Assembly: GCF_024623785.1 (NCBI RefSeq)
Contig: NZ_JANKBZ010000005.1
Location: 434,001-498,000 of the forward strand
Direction of reading: 5' to 3'
DNA from: Archangium lipolyticum
Lineage (GTDB): Bacteria; Myxococcota; Myxococcia; Myxococcales; Myxococcaceae
DNA: 64,000 nt
Shown: positions 42,542 through 50,838 of the stretch, piece after piece
Position numbering within the stretch: the first letter of the stretch is position 1
Layout of the letters: every line of letters begins with the position of its first letter
Program-made: the position numbers and the translations under genes
The notes under the pieces: model-generated
The model's database searches: none
What the model saw: the letters and a program-made list of their open reading frames with translations, nothing else
Told to the model about the DNA's origin: nothing

Positions 42542-43035
42542 CGAGCACCTCCATGCACATGGGCGGGCTGATGCGCGTGTCCGCCGTGGTCCATGTGGCG
42601 GCCTCCATCGTCCCCCTCGGGAGAGGGCTGAGCCGACTCGAACAGGTGCGGCATGCGCTCGATGAGGTGGCGGACGAGCTCCGTCGCCGTCGCGAAGGTC
42701 AGGTAGGGGCACAGGTGGGACCAGAGCCGGCCCTCTTCATCCACCATCATGTGCAGCGTGACGAGACGCTCGTTGACCCGGACTTCGTACGTGGTGGTGA
42801 TGGTGATGGTGTTTCCCTGGTGCTCGAGTACGCGGGTGCTGCGCGCGAGGGCCTCGTGCGAGTGCTCGACGTAGGAGGGGAAGTCCTTCATCACCCAGTC
42901 CGGGTGTTCGCTCCCGGGTTTGAATGGGTCGAACACCGCGAGTGGGACGGCGCGCGGCTCGTTCTTGCTCCGGGCTCCCGTCTCACGGTGCGTTCGTGTC
43001 TTCTGTCTCGCCGGGCGCTTCGTCTTGGCTGGCAT
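42538..43035 (-). CDS. Small protein with His-rich tail, coupled to tyrosinase
   Basis: A 165-residue protein with a strongly basic N-terminus (MPAKTKRPARQKTRTHRETG), a folded middle (TITITTTYEVRVNERLVTLH, LCPYLTFATATELVRHLIER) and a tail rich in His and Gly (HMDHGGHAHQPAHVHGG) fit to bind copper. No signal peptide. The stop overlaps the tyrosinase start by ATGA, so the two are made together. By position and metal-binding look it could be a copper-loading caddie, as MelC1 is for Streptomyces tyrosinase, but it shows no sequence likeness to MelC1 that I can see. The role is inferred. Confidence 0.8.
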   Translation of the reverse strand: MPAKTKRPARQKTRTHRETGARSKNEPRAVPLAVFDPFKPGSEHPDWVMKDFPSYVEHSHEALARSTRVLEHQGNTITITTTYEVRVNERLVTLHMMVDEEGRLWSHLCPYLTFATATELVRHLIERMPHLFESAQPSPEGDDGGRHMDHGGHAHQPAHVHGGAR

Positions 43036-43171
43036 CGACTGCCTCCCCCGTTGGTACGGCTCGGGGGATTCATAGGGCAGGGGATGCGCGGGACGCGAAG
43101 GCGGGCCCGACGAGGGATTCAGTTGAGAACACCAGGGGCGTCAGGTCGCTCGCTGTCGACCCCCGCGAGCC

Positions 43172-44506
43172 TCACGGCTCGTAGCGCTGGATGCGGGCCT
43201 CGGGCACCCGCCGGGACATGCGCTCCATGGTTCCCGCCACCTCGGCGAGGATGCGGTCCTTGTCGAGCGTGAGGTGGCGGCGCTCGTGCAGAATGACGCG
43301 GCCGTCGACCATGACGGTGTGCACGTCGCTGGCGCGGGCGCTGTACACCAGCCCGGCCGTGAGGTTGTGGGGCGGTTGCCAGTGCGTGCCTCGGGTGTCC
43401 ACGAGGATGATGTCGGCCTGGTAGCCGGGCGCGAGCGTGCCAATGCGGTCGCCCAGTCCCATCGCCGCCGCGCTGCCTCGCGTGGCGATGTCGAGCGCCT
43501 CGGGAATGGGCAGCACCTCGGGGTCCATCGCCTCGTGCTTTTGCATCAGAGCCATGAGGCGCAGGCTCTCGAAGACATCGAGCGTGTTGTTGCTGACCGC
43601 GCCGTCGGTGGCCAGGCCCACCGCCACTCCGGCCTTGCGCAAGGCGCGGATGGGGGTGATGCCCATGGCCAGCTTGAGATACGTCTTCGGCGCGTGCGCG
43701 ATGCCCACGTGCTTTCGATGCCTGGCGAGCAGCTCGATGTCCTGGGGCAGCAGTCCGCAGCCGTGCGCGATGAGGGCGGGCACACTCAGGACCCCGGTGT
43801 CCCTGAGCACCTGGATGGGCGTCAGTCCCCGCCGCTCCACGCTGGCATTCGTCTGGTTCATCTCCTCGGCGGCGTGGATGTGGATGCCGATACCGAGGCG
43901 GCTGGCGTGCTCGACGGAGGCGCGCAGGAAGCCGTCGTCGCAGGTATAGGGCGCATGCGGGGCCATGCAGGTGGTGATGCGGCCACCTGCGCCGCCCTTC
44001 CAACGCTCGGCGAAGGCCGCGGTCTCATCGAGCGCGCCGCGACCCCGGCTGGAGAACACGGCCCAACCCAGGTGCGCCCGCGTTCCTGCCTCCTCGACGG
44101 CCCGGGCCACCTGGTCCATGTGGAAGTAGTGGTCGGCCACCGTGGTGACGCCGCCCTCGATCATCTCGAGCAGGCCCAGGAGCGCGCCCCAATACACATC
44201 CTCCTCGGTGAGGTTGCTCTCCAGGGGCCAGATGAACTCGTTGAACCAGCGCTCGATGGACACGTCCTCGGCCAGCCCTCGGAAGAGCACCATGGGGACG
44301 TGAGCATGGGTGTTGATGAGCCCCGGCATGGCGAGCATTCGCTGCCCTTCGAGCACGGTGACGCCGGGCTCGGGGGGACGCCCGGTGGGGCGGATCTCCG
44401 CGATGCGGTTGCCACGGACCAGGATGTCCTGGTTGCGAACGACGGTGAGCGTGCCGCTCGTATCCGGGACGAGCGTGTGACAGTCACGGATGCAGATATC
44501 CGCCAT
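43172..44506 (-). CDS. Amidohydrolase, S-adenosylhomocysteine/methylthioadenosine deaminase-like
   Basis: A 444-residue metal-dependent amidohydrolase. The motif PGLINTHAHVPMVLFRGLAE carries the HxH pair His67/His69; further metal ligands are expected at His211 (HIHAAEEMN) and Asp301 (ATDGAVSNN), with MAPHAPYTC (His184) contributing to substrate binding. The stretch FRGLAEDVSIERWFNEFIWP is close to that in MTA/SAH and related adenosine-type deaminases, so nucleoside deamination is likely; chlorohydrolase relatives cannot be excluded. Cytosolic. An intrinsic terminator lies just upstream, separating it from the ATPase operon, so it has its own promoter. The stop codon lies within a small perfect hairpin (43166-43181). 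Confidence 0.87.
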   Translation of the reverse strand: MADICIRDCHTLVPDTSGTLTVVRNQDILVRGNRIAEIRPTGRPPEPGVTVLEGQRMLAMPGLINTHAHVPMVLFRGLAEDVSIERWFNEFIWPLESNLTEEDVYWGALLGLLEMIEGGVTTVADHYFHMDQVARAVEEAGTRAHLGWAVFSSRGRGALDETAAFAERWKGGAGGRITTCMAPHAPYTCDDGFLRASVEHASRLGIGIHIHAAEEMNQTNASVERRGLTPIQVLRDTGVLSVPALIAHGCGLLPQDIELLARHRKHVGIAHAPKTYLKLAMGITPIRALRKAGVAVGLATDGAVSNNTLDVFESLRLMALMQKHEAMDPEVLPIPEALDIATRGSAAAMGLGDRIGTLAPGYQADIILVDTRGTHWQPPHNLTAGLVYSARASDVHTVMVDGRVILHERRHLTLDKDRILAEVAGTMERMSRRVPEARIQRYEP

Positions 44507-44526
44507 CGGGAGCCTCTTGTTTGGAT

Positions 44527-44578
44527 GAAAAAGACGCGGACGGGGCGGGGCTCGAAGGGAGCCTCACACCCCGTCCGC
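44527..44578 (-). terminator. Intrinsic terminator after the P-type ATPase operon
   Basis: On the minus strand a 10-bp stem (GCGGACGGGG with CCCCGTCCGC) is followed by GTCTTTTTC. It begins about 14 bp beyond the ATPase stop and ends before the amidohydrolase start, so the two are separate units. Confidence 0.88.
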
Positions 44579-44591
44579 CGGGTACCACAGC

Positions 44592-47438
44592 TCAGCTGGC
44601 GGCGGGCTGGACGCCGACCGCCGCGTGAGGAGCGGGCGATGACTGCGGGGGCCTGAACGCGAGCAGCCGCAGCCCGTTGGCGACCACGAGGAGCGTGCTG
44701 CCCTCGTGGAGCACCACGGCGTGGCTGATCTGCGTGAGCCCGAGGACCGCGGCGATGACCAGGATGCCGCTCACCCCGAGGGAGATGACCAGGTTCTGCT
44801 TCATCACCGCCGTGGCCTTGCGCGCCAGCTCCAGGGCGAAGGGCAGCTTGGCGAGGTCATCGCTCATCAGCACCACGTCGGCCGTCTCGAGCGCCGCATC
44901 CGAGCCGGCTCCACCCATGGCCACGCCCACCGCGGCGGCGGCGAGCGCGGGCGCATCGTTCACGCCGTCGCCCACCATGGCCACCGAGTGCTGCTTGCCG
45001 ATCTCGCGCACGGCGGTGACCTTGTCGGCGGGCATCAGTGGCGCGCGCGCCTCGTCGATTCCCACCTGCGAGGCGATCGATTTAGCCACCAGCGCGTTGT
45101 CGCCGGAGAGCATCACCGTCCGCTCGATGCCCGCCTGCTTGAGGTTCTGGATGACGAGGTGCGCCCCGCCGCGGACGGTGTCCGCCACGCCGAGCACTCC
45201 GAGGTAGCGCCCCGCCTTGCGCACCACCATCGTGGTCTGCCCCGCCTCCTCGAGCTTACGGACCTCGGCGGAGATCTCCCGCGGGATGCTGTCCCCGTCG
45301 AAGAGCGCGAGGTTGCCGACCTCCACGGGCTGCTCGCCCACCTTGGCGCGGATGCCCTTGCCGTGGATGGCCTCCAGGTCCTTGCCCGCCGGAGCCTGGA
45401 TGCCCTGCTCGGACGCAGCGTCCACCACCGCGCGCGCGAGCGGGTGGGCGGAGAGCGACTCGACCGCCGCGGCGGTGCCGAGCAGCTCCTCGCGAGACAC
45501 CCCCTGCGCCGGAGCGCTGGTGAGCAGCCGGGGCCGCCCCACGGTGAGGGTGCCCGTCTTGTCGAAGGCGATCGCCCGGATGTTCCCGAGCAGCTCGAGG
45601 TAGATGCCACCCTTGACCAGCACGCCGCCTCGCGCCGCCGCCGCCACCGCGGACAGCACGGCGGAGGGCGTGGAGATGGCCAGCGCGCACGGCGAGGCCG
45701 CGACGAGCAGCGACACCGCCCGGAGGATGGCTTCCTTGAGCGGCGTGCCCATCAGCACGAGCACCACCGGGAACAGCACCGCCGCGCCCATCACCAGCGG
45801 CGCGAAGGTCCGCTCCATCCGCTGGGCGAAGCGCTGGTTGGGGCCCTTCTGGGCCTCGGCCTGCGCCACCATGTCCACCACGCGCGCGAGCACCGATTCG
45901 GAGGACAGCTTGGTGACCTCCACCTCCAGCAGCGCCTCGCAGTTGATGGTGCCGGAGAACACCTCGTCCCCCGGCTTCTTGGCGACGGGAATGGACTCGC
46001 CGGTGATCGCCGCCTGCTCCAGCGAGCTCTTGCCCTCGCGGATGATTCCATCGAGGGGCACGCGGTCACCCGGGCGCACGATGATGCGCTCGCCGCGCTG
46101 GACGTCGCCCACCGGCAGCTCGACGATGTCGTCCCCACGCCGGACCCGCGCCATCTCGGGGCGCAGCGCGCTGAGCGATTCGATCGACCGGCGCGCCTTG
46201 TCCATCGCCCGGTGCTCCAGCGCATGGCCCGCGCTGAAGAGGAAGAGCAGGAAGGCGCCCTCGAACCACGCCCCGAGCACCGCGGCGCCGAGCGCCGCCA
46301 CCACCATCATCGTCTCGATGTCGATGCGGCGCTGGAGGATGGACTGCACCGAGCCGCGGATGGCGAAGAAGCCGCCGCTCGCCATCGACAGGCCCCAGAT
46401 GACGGTCGGGACCAGGGCCGGGACGGGAGCGAAGCGCTCGACCAGCCAGCCGGCGACGAGCAGGACGCCGGAGGCCACCACCAGGGGCAGCTCAAGCTTG
46501 GGGGCCAGACCGCCGCCGTGCGCGTGGTGCGAGCAGGCATGGCCCGCGGTGGGCACCTCCAGCCCGTACCCGAGCGACTTCACGTGGGCTTCCACGTCGC
46601 TCAGCGTGAGCGTCTCGCGGTCGTACTCGATGACCAGGCGCTCGCTCGCATACGCCACGCTCGCGGAGAGGACACCGGTGAGCCGGCTGACGGCGTGTTC
46701 GATCACCGTCGCCGAGTCGGCCGAGTTCATCCCGCGCACGAACCAGGTGTGCTGCTTGTACCGCTCCGACACCACGGCCCCGGTGCTCTGAGCGAGCGCG
46801 AGCAGGTGCTGTACGCTCACCAGCTCGGGCTGGTAGTGGATGCAGATCTCCGCGTGGCCGAGGTCCCTCCGGAGGTGGACCTCGGAGATTCCGCGGTGCG
46901 CTTCCAGGGCGGCCTCGAGCTTCTGGAAGCGGCCGACCTCGTCCGTCTCTCCGGGCAGGGTGCCCTCGAGATCCAGCTGGAGCGCGATACCACCACCCTC
47001 CGCCGCCCGGTGCGCGGGCGGGTGGATCCGCCGGGTCGACTGGGGGTGATGGTGGTGGTGGTCGTGCCCGTGGTCGCAACCCGGTCCGTGCTCGTGACCG
47101 TGGTCGTGGTCATGGTCATGACCGTGCGAGCAGGAAGGTCCGTGGACATGCGCCTTCTCGTGCGCATGGCCGTGGTCGTGCTTGCAGCCAGGGCCGTGCA
47201 CGTGCTTCTCGCCGTGCTCATGAGCGTGGTCGTGCTCATGCACATGGTCGTGCTTGCAGCCAGGGCCGTGCACATGCTTCTCGCCGTGCTCATGAGCGTG
47301 CTGCTTCTCATGAGCATGGTCGTGCTTGCAGCCAGGACCGTGCACGTGCTTCTCGCCGTGCTCATGCGCATGGCCGTGCTTGCAGTCAGGGCCGTGGACG
47401 TGCCCGAGCACCCGGACGATCTTCTTCTGCTCCGACAT
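44592..47438 (-). CDS. P1B-4-type heavy-metal ATPase with extremely His-rich N-terminus
   Basis: A 948-residue metal pump. Residues 12-132 are five repeats around KHVHGPGCKHDH. Residues about 150-295 form two HMA-like folds without the CxxC pair; the second reads FVRGMNSADSA (236 on) where GMxCxxC is expected. Then TM helices, TGES (479-482), the ion-site motif SPC (582-584) rather than CPC, the phosphorylation site DKTGT (Asp626), the HP pair (665-666), GDGVND (823-828) and HEGST (911-915). SPC plus HEGxT mark the P1B-4 group, linked to Co2+, Zn2+ or Fe2+ export. The substrate is thus most likely Zn, Co or Fe (inferred). The gene follows two VWA genes by 7 bp. Confidence 0.92.
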   Translation of the reverse strand: MSEQKKIVRVLGHVHGPDCKHGHAHEHGEKHVHGPGCKHDHAHEKQHAHEHGEKHVHGPGCKHDHVHEHDHAHEHGEKHVHGPGCKHDHGHAHEKAHVHGPSCSHGHDHDHDHGHEHGPGCDHGHDHHHHHPQSTRRIHPPAHRAAEGGGIALQLDLEGTLPGETDEVGRFQKLEAALEAHRGISEVHLRRDLGHAEICIHYQPELVSVQHLLALAQSTGAVVSERYKQHTWFVRGMNSADSATVIEHAVSRLTGVLSASVAYASERLVIEYDRETLTLSDVEAHVKSLGYGLEVPTAGHACSHHAHGGGLAPKLELPLVVASGVLLVAGWLVERFAPVPALVPTVIWGLSMASGGFFAIRGSVQSILQRRIDIETMMVVAALGAAVLGAWFEGAFLLFLFSAGHALEHRAMDKARRSIESLSALRPEMARVRRGDDIVELPVGDVQRGERIIVRPGDRVPLDGIIREGKSSLEQAAITGESIPVAKKPGDEVFSGTINCEALLEVEVTKLSSESVLARVVDMVAQAEAQKGPNQRFAQRMERTFAPLVMGAAVLFPVVLVLMGTPLKEAILRAVSLLVAASPCALAISTPSAVLSAVAAAARGGVLVKGGIYLELLGNIRAIAFDKTGTLTVGRPRLLTSAPAQGVSREELLGTAAAVESLSAHPLARAVVDAASEQGIQAPAGKDLEAIHGKGIRAKVGEQPVEVGNLALFDGDSIPREISAEVRKLEEAGQTTMVVRKAGRYLGVLGVADTVRGGAHLVIQNLKQAGIERTVMLSGDNALVAKSIASQVGIDEARAPLMPADKVTAVREIGKQHSVAMVGDGVNDAPALAAAAVGVAMGGAGSDAALETADVVLMSDDLAKLPFALELARKATAVMKQNLVISLGVSGILVIAAVLGLTQISHAVVLHEGSTLLVVANGLRLLAFRPPQSSPAPHAAVGVQPAAS
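47049..47405 (-). repeat. Tandem repeats coding the His-rich domain
   Basis: Five near-identical units of about 54-72 bp encode successive HVHGPGCKHDH segments of the P-type ATPase. Near identity at the DNA level, including shared synonymous codons, points to recent repeat expansion and probable length variation. Confidence 0.8.
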
Positions 47439-47445
47439 GGTGTTC

Positions 47446-48423
47446 CTAGTGGCCGTGGCCGCGATGCTTGCGGGCTGGAGGGGCGGCGGGGGCTCGCACC
47501 GGCTCGGGCGCGTGGTCCTCCTCCTCCTCGTGGTCTTCGTCTTCGTGCTCTTCGGGGATGGGCTGGGTGAAGCGCTGGCCCGCCACCTCGAGGGTGAAGG
47601 CCTTGCACGTGGCGGGTACGTCGAACTCGAGCACCGCGGGCAGCCGGCCCTCGTAGCTCTTCAACGTCTTGCCCTGCTCGTCGTAGATGGTGCCGCCGGC
47701 GGCGACGGTCATCGTCTCGTCCACCAGCACCGCCACCAGCTCCGCCATCTCCTCCATGCGGTCGGCGATGCGGTGGCACCACAGGTGGCCCACGCCCGGA
47801 TACGTCTCGTGGGAGATGGCCTCCATCTGCTCTTCGTCCACCTGGTCGCCCACCCCGACGAACACGAAGTTCATCCGGGGCAGGCGGCCCGAGGCGATCT
47901 CCTTCGCCACCTGCGTGGCGTAGGCCTTCACGTCGTTGCCATCGTTGATCTGCGAGTCGGTGATGATCACCGCCAGACCACGGCGGGCACCGGCCTGCAC
48001 CTGCTGCTTCATGTGCGCCACGAAGTCACGCAGCACCGGGAGCATCACCGTGGCCTTCCCGTAGAAGCGGGGGCCTGGGAAGCGGTAGTCCTTGGCCTGA
48101 GGGCCGGTGAGCTCGCCCACCTCCTCGAGCTGGCTGCCGTCGCCGGTCGCCCAGTAGGCCACGCGCACCTTGCCGTCACGGTCCTTGTTGGCGAGGTACT
48201 CGAGCATCCACCGCATCTGCGGCTCGACCAGGTTCTTCACTGGCGCGAGCTTGGCGAGCACGCCGCGCGGGCCGTACTCGTCCTCCATGCTCGCCGAGCC
48301 ATCCATGTAGAGGGCCACGTCGAGCCCCTCGACGGTGGGGTCGTGCAGCAGCGTGGCCACCACCCGGTTTCCCACCCGGTGGACGTCCGAGAACGGTTTG
48401 GCGATGACTTCGTGGCCGGCCAT
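47446..48423 (-). CDS. Cytosolic VWA protein with His/acidic tail (VWA-B)
   Basis: A 325-residue soluble VWA protein without signal peptide. The MIDAS is complete (VALYMDGSASMED, Asp41, Ser43, Ser45), and IITDSQINDG provides the second loop. The later segment GVGHLWCHRIADRMEEMAEL and VDETMTVAAGGTIYDEQGK is almost word for word that of the upstream paralogue. The C-terminus is acidic and His-rich (EEHEDEDHEEEEDHAPEP, ending KHRGHGH), fit to bind metal. The ATG overlaps the paralogue's stop as TGATG and the stop is 7 bp from the ATPase start. Metal-dependent VWA proteins often act as scaffolds or chaperones; a link with the ATPase is inferred from the operon. Confidence 0.87.
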   Translation of the reverse strand: MAGHEVIAKPFSDVHRVGNRVVATLLHDPTVEGLDVALYMDGSASMEDEYGPRGVLAKLAPVKNLVEPQMRWMLEYLANKDRDGKVRVAYWATGDGSQLEEVGELTGPQAKDYRFPGPRFYGKATVMLPVLRDFVAHMKQQVQAGARRGLAVIITDSQINDGNDVKAYATQVAKEIASGRLPRMNFVFVGVGDQVDEEQMEAISHETYPGVGHLWCHRIADRMEEMAELVAVLVDETMTVAAGGTIYDEQGKTLKSYEGRLPAVLEFDVPATCKAFTLEVAGQRFTQPIPEEHEDEDHEEEEDHAPEPVRAPAAPPARKHRGHGH

Positions 48424-49349
48424 CAGTGGTGCTCCTCGTCGTGATCGTCTTCCGGAAGCGGCTGGGTGTAGCGCTGGCCGTTCACCTCGAGGGTGAAGCT
48501 CTCGGTGCCCTCGGGCACCTCGAACTCGAGCACCGCGGGCAGGCGGCCCTCGTACGTCTTCAGCACCTTGCCCTTGTCGTCGTAGATGGTGCCGCCGGCG
48601 GCGACGGTCATCGTCTCGTCCACCAGCACGGCCACCAACTCGGCCACCTGGGTGATCTCCGCGGCGATGCGGTGGCACCAGAGGTGACCGACGCCCGGGA
48701 ACTCCTCGTGGGCGATGTCCTCGAGCTGCTCCTCGTCGATGTTGTCACCGACGCCGACCAGGATGAAGTTGACGCGCGGCAGCTTGCCGGAGGCGACGTC
48801 GCGCGCCACCTGGGCCGAGAACTGCTTCACGTCGTCGGCGTCATGCAGCTTGCCGTCGGTGACGAACACGGCGCACCCGCGCCGGGCGCCCTTGGGAACC
48901 TGCTCCCTCAGGTAGCGCACGTAGTCCTTCATCGCCGGCGCCAGGTACGTGTAGCCCCCGAGGTTCTTCGGGCCGGGGAACTTGTACGTCTTGACGTCCA
49001 CGCCCTTCAGCTCGCCGATCACCTCCACGTCCTTGCCGGTGGAGCCGCAGGCCCAGTAGGCGACGCGGAGCAGGCCGTTGCGATCCTTGGTGGCCAGGTA
49101 CTCGAGCATCCACTGCACCTGGGGTTCGACCTGGTTGGAGGCTTCCTTCAGGGGCGCACCGCGCAGCCACTCCATGAAGGTGCGCGAGGGCTGCTTGTAC
49201 TCGTACTCCTCCTTCATGCTGCCGGATGCGTCCATGTAGATGGCCATATCCAGCCCCTCGACGGTGGGGTCGTGCAGCAACACCGCGTGCACCCGCCCCT
49301 CCTCGACATGGAGATCCGAAAACGGTTCGACCGGCTTCTCGTGTCCCAT
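48423..49349 (-). CDS. Cytosolic VWA protein with His/acidic tail (VWA-A)
   Basis: A 308-residue paralogue of VWA-B. The MIDAS reads AIYMDASGSMKEE (Asp40, Ser42, Ser44). It has an insert after the MIDAS (YKQPSRTFMEWLRGAPLKEA) that VWA-B lacks, and a shorter metal-binding-like end, LPEDDHDEEHH. The stretch PRVNFILVGVGDNIDEEQLE recalls TerY/TerF-type VWA proteins in style. The ATG at 49349 is preceded by GAGGGGAAAA, a good ribosome site; the longer open frame upstream is not protein-like. The stop overlaps the VWA-B start. Tandem duplication within the operon is clear, and both copies keep their metal sites, so neither seems to be decaying. Confidence 0.87.
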   Translation of the reverse strand: MGHEKPVEPFSDLHVEEGRVHAVLLHDPTVEGLDMAIYMDASGSMKEEYEYKQPSRTFMEWLRGAPLKEASNQVEPQVQWMLEYLATKDRNGLLRVAYWACGSTGKDVEVIGELKGVDVKTYKFPGPKNLGGYTYLAPAMKDYVRYLREQVPKGARRGCAVFVTDGKLHDADDVKQFSAQVARDVASGKLPRVNFILVGVGDNIDEEQLEDIAHEEFPGVGHLWCHRIAAEITQVAELVAVLVDETMTVAAGGTIYDDKGKVLKTYEGRLPAVLEFEVPEGTESFTLEVNGQRYTQPLPEDDHDEEHH

Positions 49350-49411
49350 TTTTCCCCTCTTTGCTGAGGGGGGAGACGGTATCGCCCCGAGAGCCGCCAC
49401 CGCAACCGGGC

Positions 49412-50746
49412 TCAGTCCTCGAAATCGGACATCCAGTCCGGTTTCTTCGTCGCGCTGGGAGCGGGAGCGGACTTGGACGGCTTGGACGGCCTGGCTGGTC
49501 TGGAGGGCTTGGAGGTTTTCGCGGAGCCGAAGTCGGCCATCCACTCGGGTGTTCCCACCGAGGGGGTGCCCCGCGCGGGTGTCTCCTGCGCGAGGGTGAG
49601 CTTCGGCTTCGCACCGCCAGTGCGGGTGTGCGCGTCGAGGAAGTCCTTCATCCAGTCGCTCGGGCGCGCGGGCGCGGGCGGCGCGCGAGGAGGAATCGGG
49701 CGCTGGACGAGGGGCGTCTGCGCGGGGGACGGGGCCGCGGGTGTGACGGGCATCGACCTCGCGGGCGCGTCGTTGCCGGGCCGCACCAGGGTGCGGAGCG
49801 CGCGCTCGGAGTCGCTCGGCCAGCCCGGGAGCGCGGCGAGGGCGCGGCGGGCGAGCTCGAGGAACTCGGGCGCGGAGGCTTCCGGGGGAACCTTCACCTT
49901 CTCCCGGCGCAGCCACTCCGCGAGCCGGTTCACCAGTCCCGGGTGGTTGCGTCGCAGGGTGGCCACGTCGCCTTCCACCTCGTAGCCGCGCATCTCGAGC
50001 TCCGCGATGGCCATGAGGCGGCTGGGGACGGGCAGCTCCATGTCCCGGAGCGTTTCCGGGCCGTTGTGCTCGCGGGCGGAGGCCTGCAACTGGGTGAGGA
50101 CGTCGTGGACGAGGCGTGCCACCACGGGACCGTTGGCGGCGTTGTGCGTCTGCAACTCGGCGGGGACGGCGGGGTAGGCGAGCACCAGCCCGCGGCCCTC
50201 GGCGAGGCGCTCGGGCCTGTCTCCGGGGAGGAGCGCGTGGTAGGCGCGCGGGGCGTACCTGCTCTCCGCGTCCTGCACGTAGTGGAAGGCCTCGGGCACG
50301 CCAGCCACCAGCCCGGCGAGCATGTCGCCGCGGCTCACGGTGAGCTGGCCCGGGACGCGCTCCGGGAAGTCGCTCGGCCAGGGACCGAGCAGGGTGCCGT
50401 AGAGATAGACCGGGTCGTTGATGCCCTGCGCGTCCTCCGGGTGCTCGATGAGCTCGACGGAGAAGAAGTACAGCTCCGAGGCGGAGAGCCTCCGGGGCGT
50501 GCGGCCGGAGGCGACCTCGTGGTGTGTCAGCTGGGCCCTGACGGAGGCGGGCAGTTGATGGCGCTCGCTCGCGGGTATGGCGAACACGCCTCCCACGGCG
50601 TCGGTGCCCACGAGCAACTCCTGCTCTCCGAGGAGCCGGCTCTCCAGGCGGAACGCGTCCACCGCGTGCACCATCGCGGAAGGGTCGGGCCGGAGGGGCT
50701 CGGCCGGGCTCGCGGCGTGGGGGACGAAGTAGCGGGGATGGCTCAC
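49412..50746 (-). CDS. Unknown protein with three C-terminal [DE]WMxDF motifs, first gene of VWA/ATPase operon
   Basis: A 444-residue soluble protein starting with GTG at 50746. The N-terminal about 310 residues look globular (SELYFFSVELIEHPEDAQGI, VARLVHDVLTQLQASAREHN) and match no family I know. The rest is Pro/Ala/Ser/Lys-rich and disordered, but carries three short copies of one motif: SDWMKDFLD, PEWMADF and, at the very end, PDWMSDFED. Such spaced linear motifs usually dock on a partner; here the obvious candidates are the VWA proteins encoded 62 bp downstream. It is divergent from a Ser/Thr kinase gene with 92 bp between starts. Function unknown. Confidence 0.8.
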   Translation of the reverse strand: MSHPRYFVPHAASPAEPLRPDPSAMVHAVDAFRLESRLLGEQELLVGTDAVGGVFAIPASERHQLPASVRAQLTHHEVASGRTPRRLSASELYFFSVELIEHPEDAQGINDPVYLYGTLLGPWPSDFPERVPGQLTVSRGDMLAGLVAGVPEAFHYVQDAESRYAPRAYHALLPGDRPERLAEGRGLVLAYPAVPAELQTHNAANGPVVARLVHDVLTQLQASAREHNGPETLRDMELPVPSRLMAIAELEMRGYEVEGDVATLRRNHPGLVNRLAEWLRREKVKVPPEASAPEFLELARRALAALPGWPSDSERALRTLVRPGNDAPARSMPVTPAAPSPAQTPLVQRPIPPRAPPAPARPSDWMKDFLDAHTRTGGAKPKLTLAQETPARGTPSVGTPEWMADFGSAKTSKPSRPARPSKPSKSAPAPSATKKPDWMSDFED

Positions 50747-50838
50747 GGGCGCAGGGTATAGGAAAAACGGGCGTGTCGTGCCGCTCGGGCGTTTGCACCG
50801 AGTGTGAATGGCGGGCCACGGGGGGCGCGGGTTAGATT

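Noticed and set aside
44706-47570. An open frame of about 950 codons antisense to the P-type ATPase
   Set aside because: The ATPase frame has every family motif; the antisense product has none and arises from GC bias and the His repeats.
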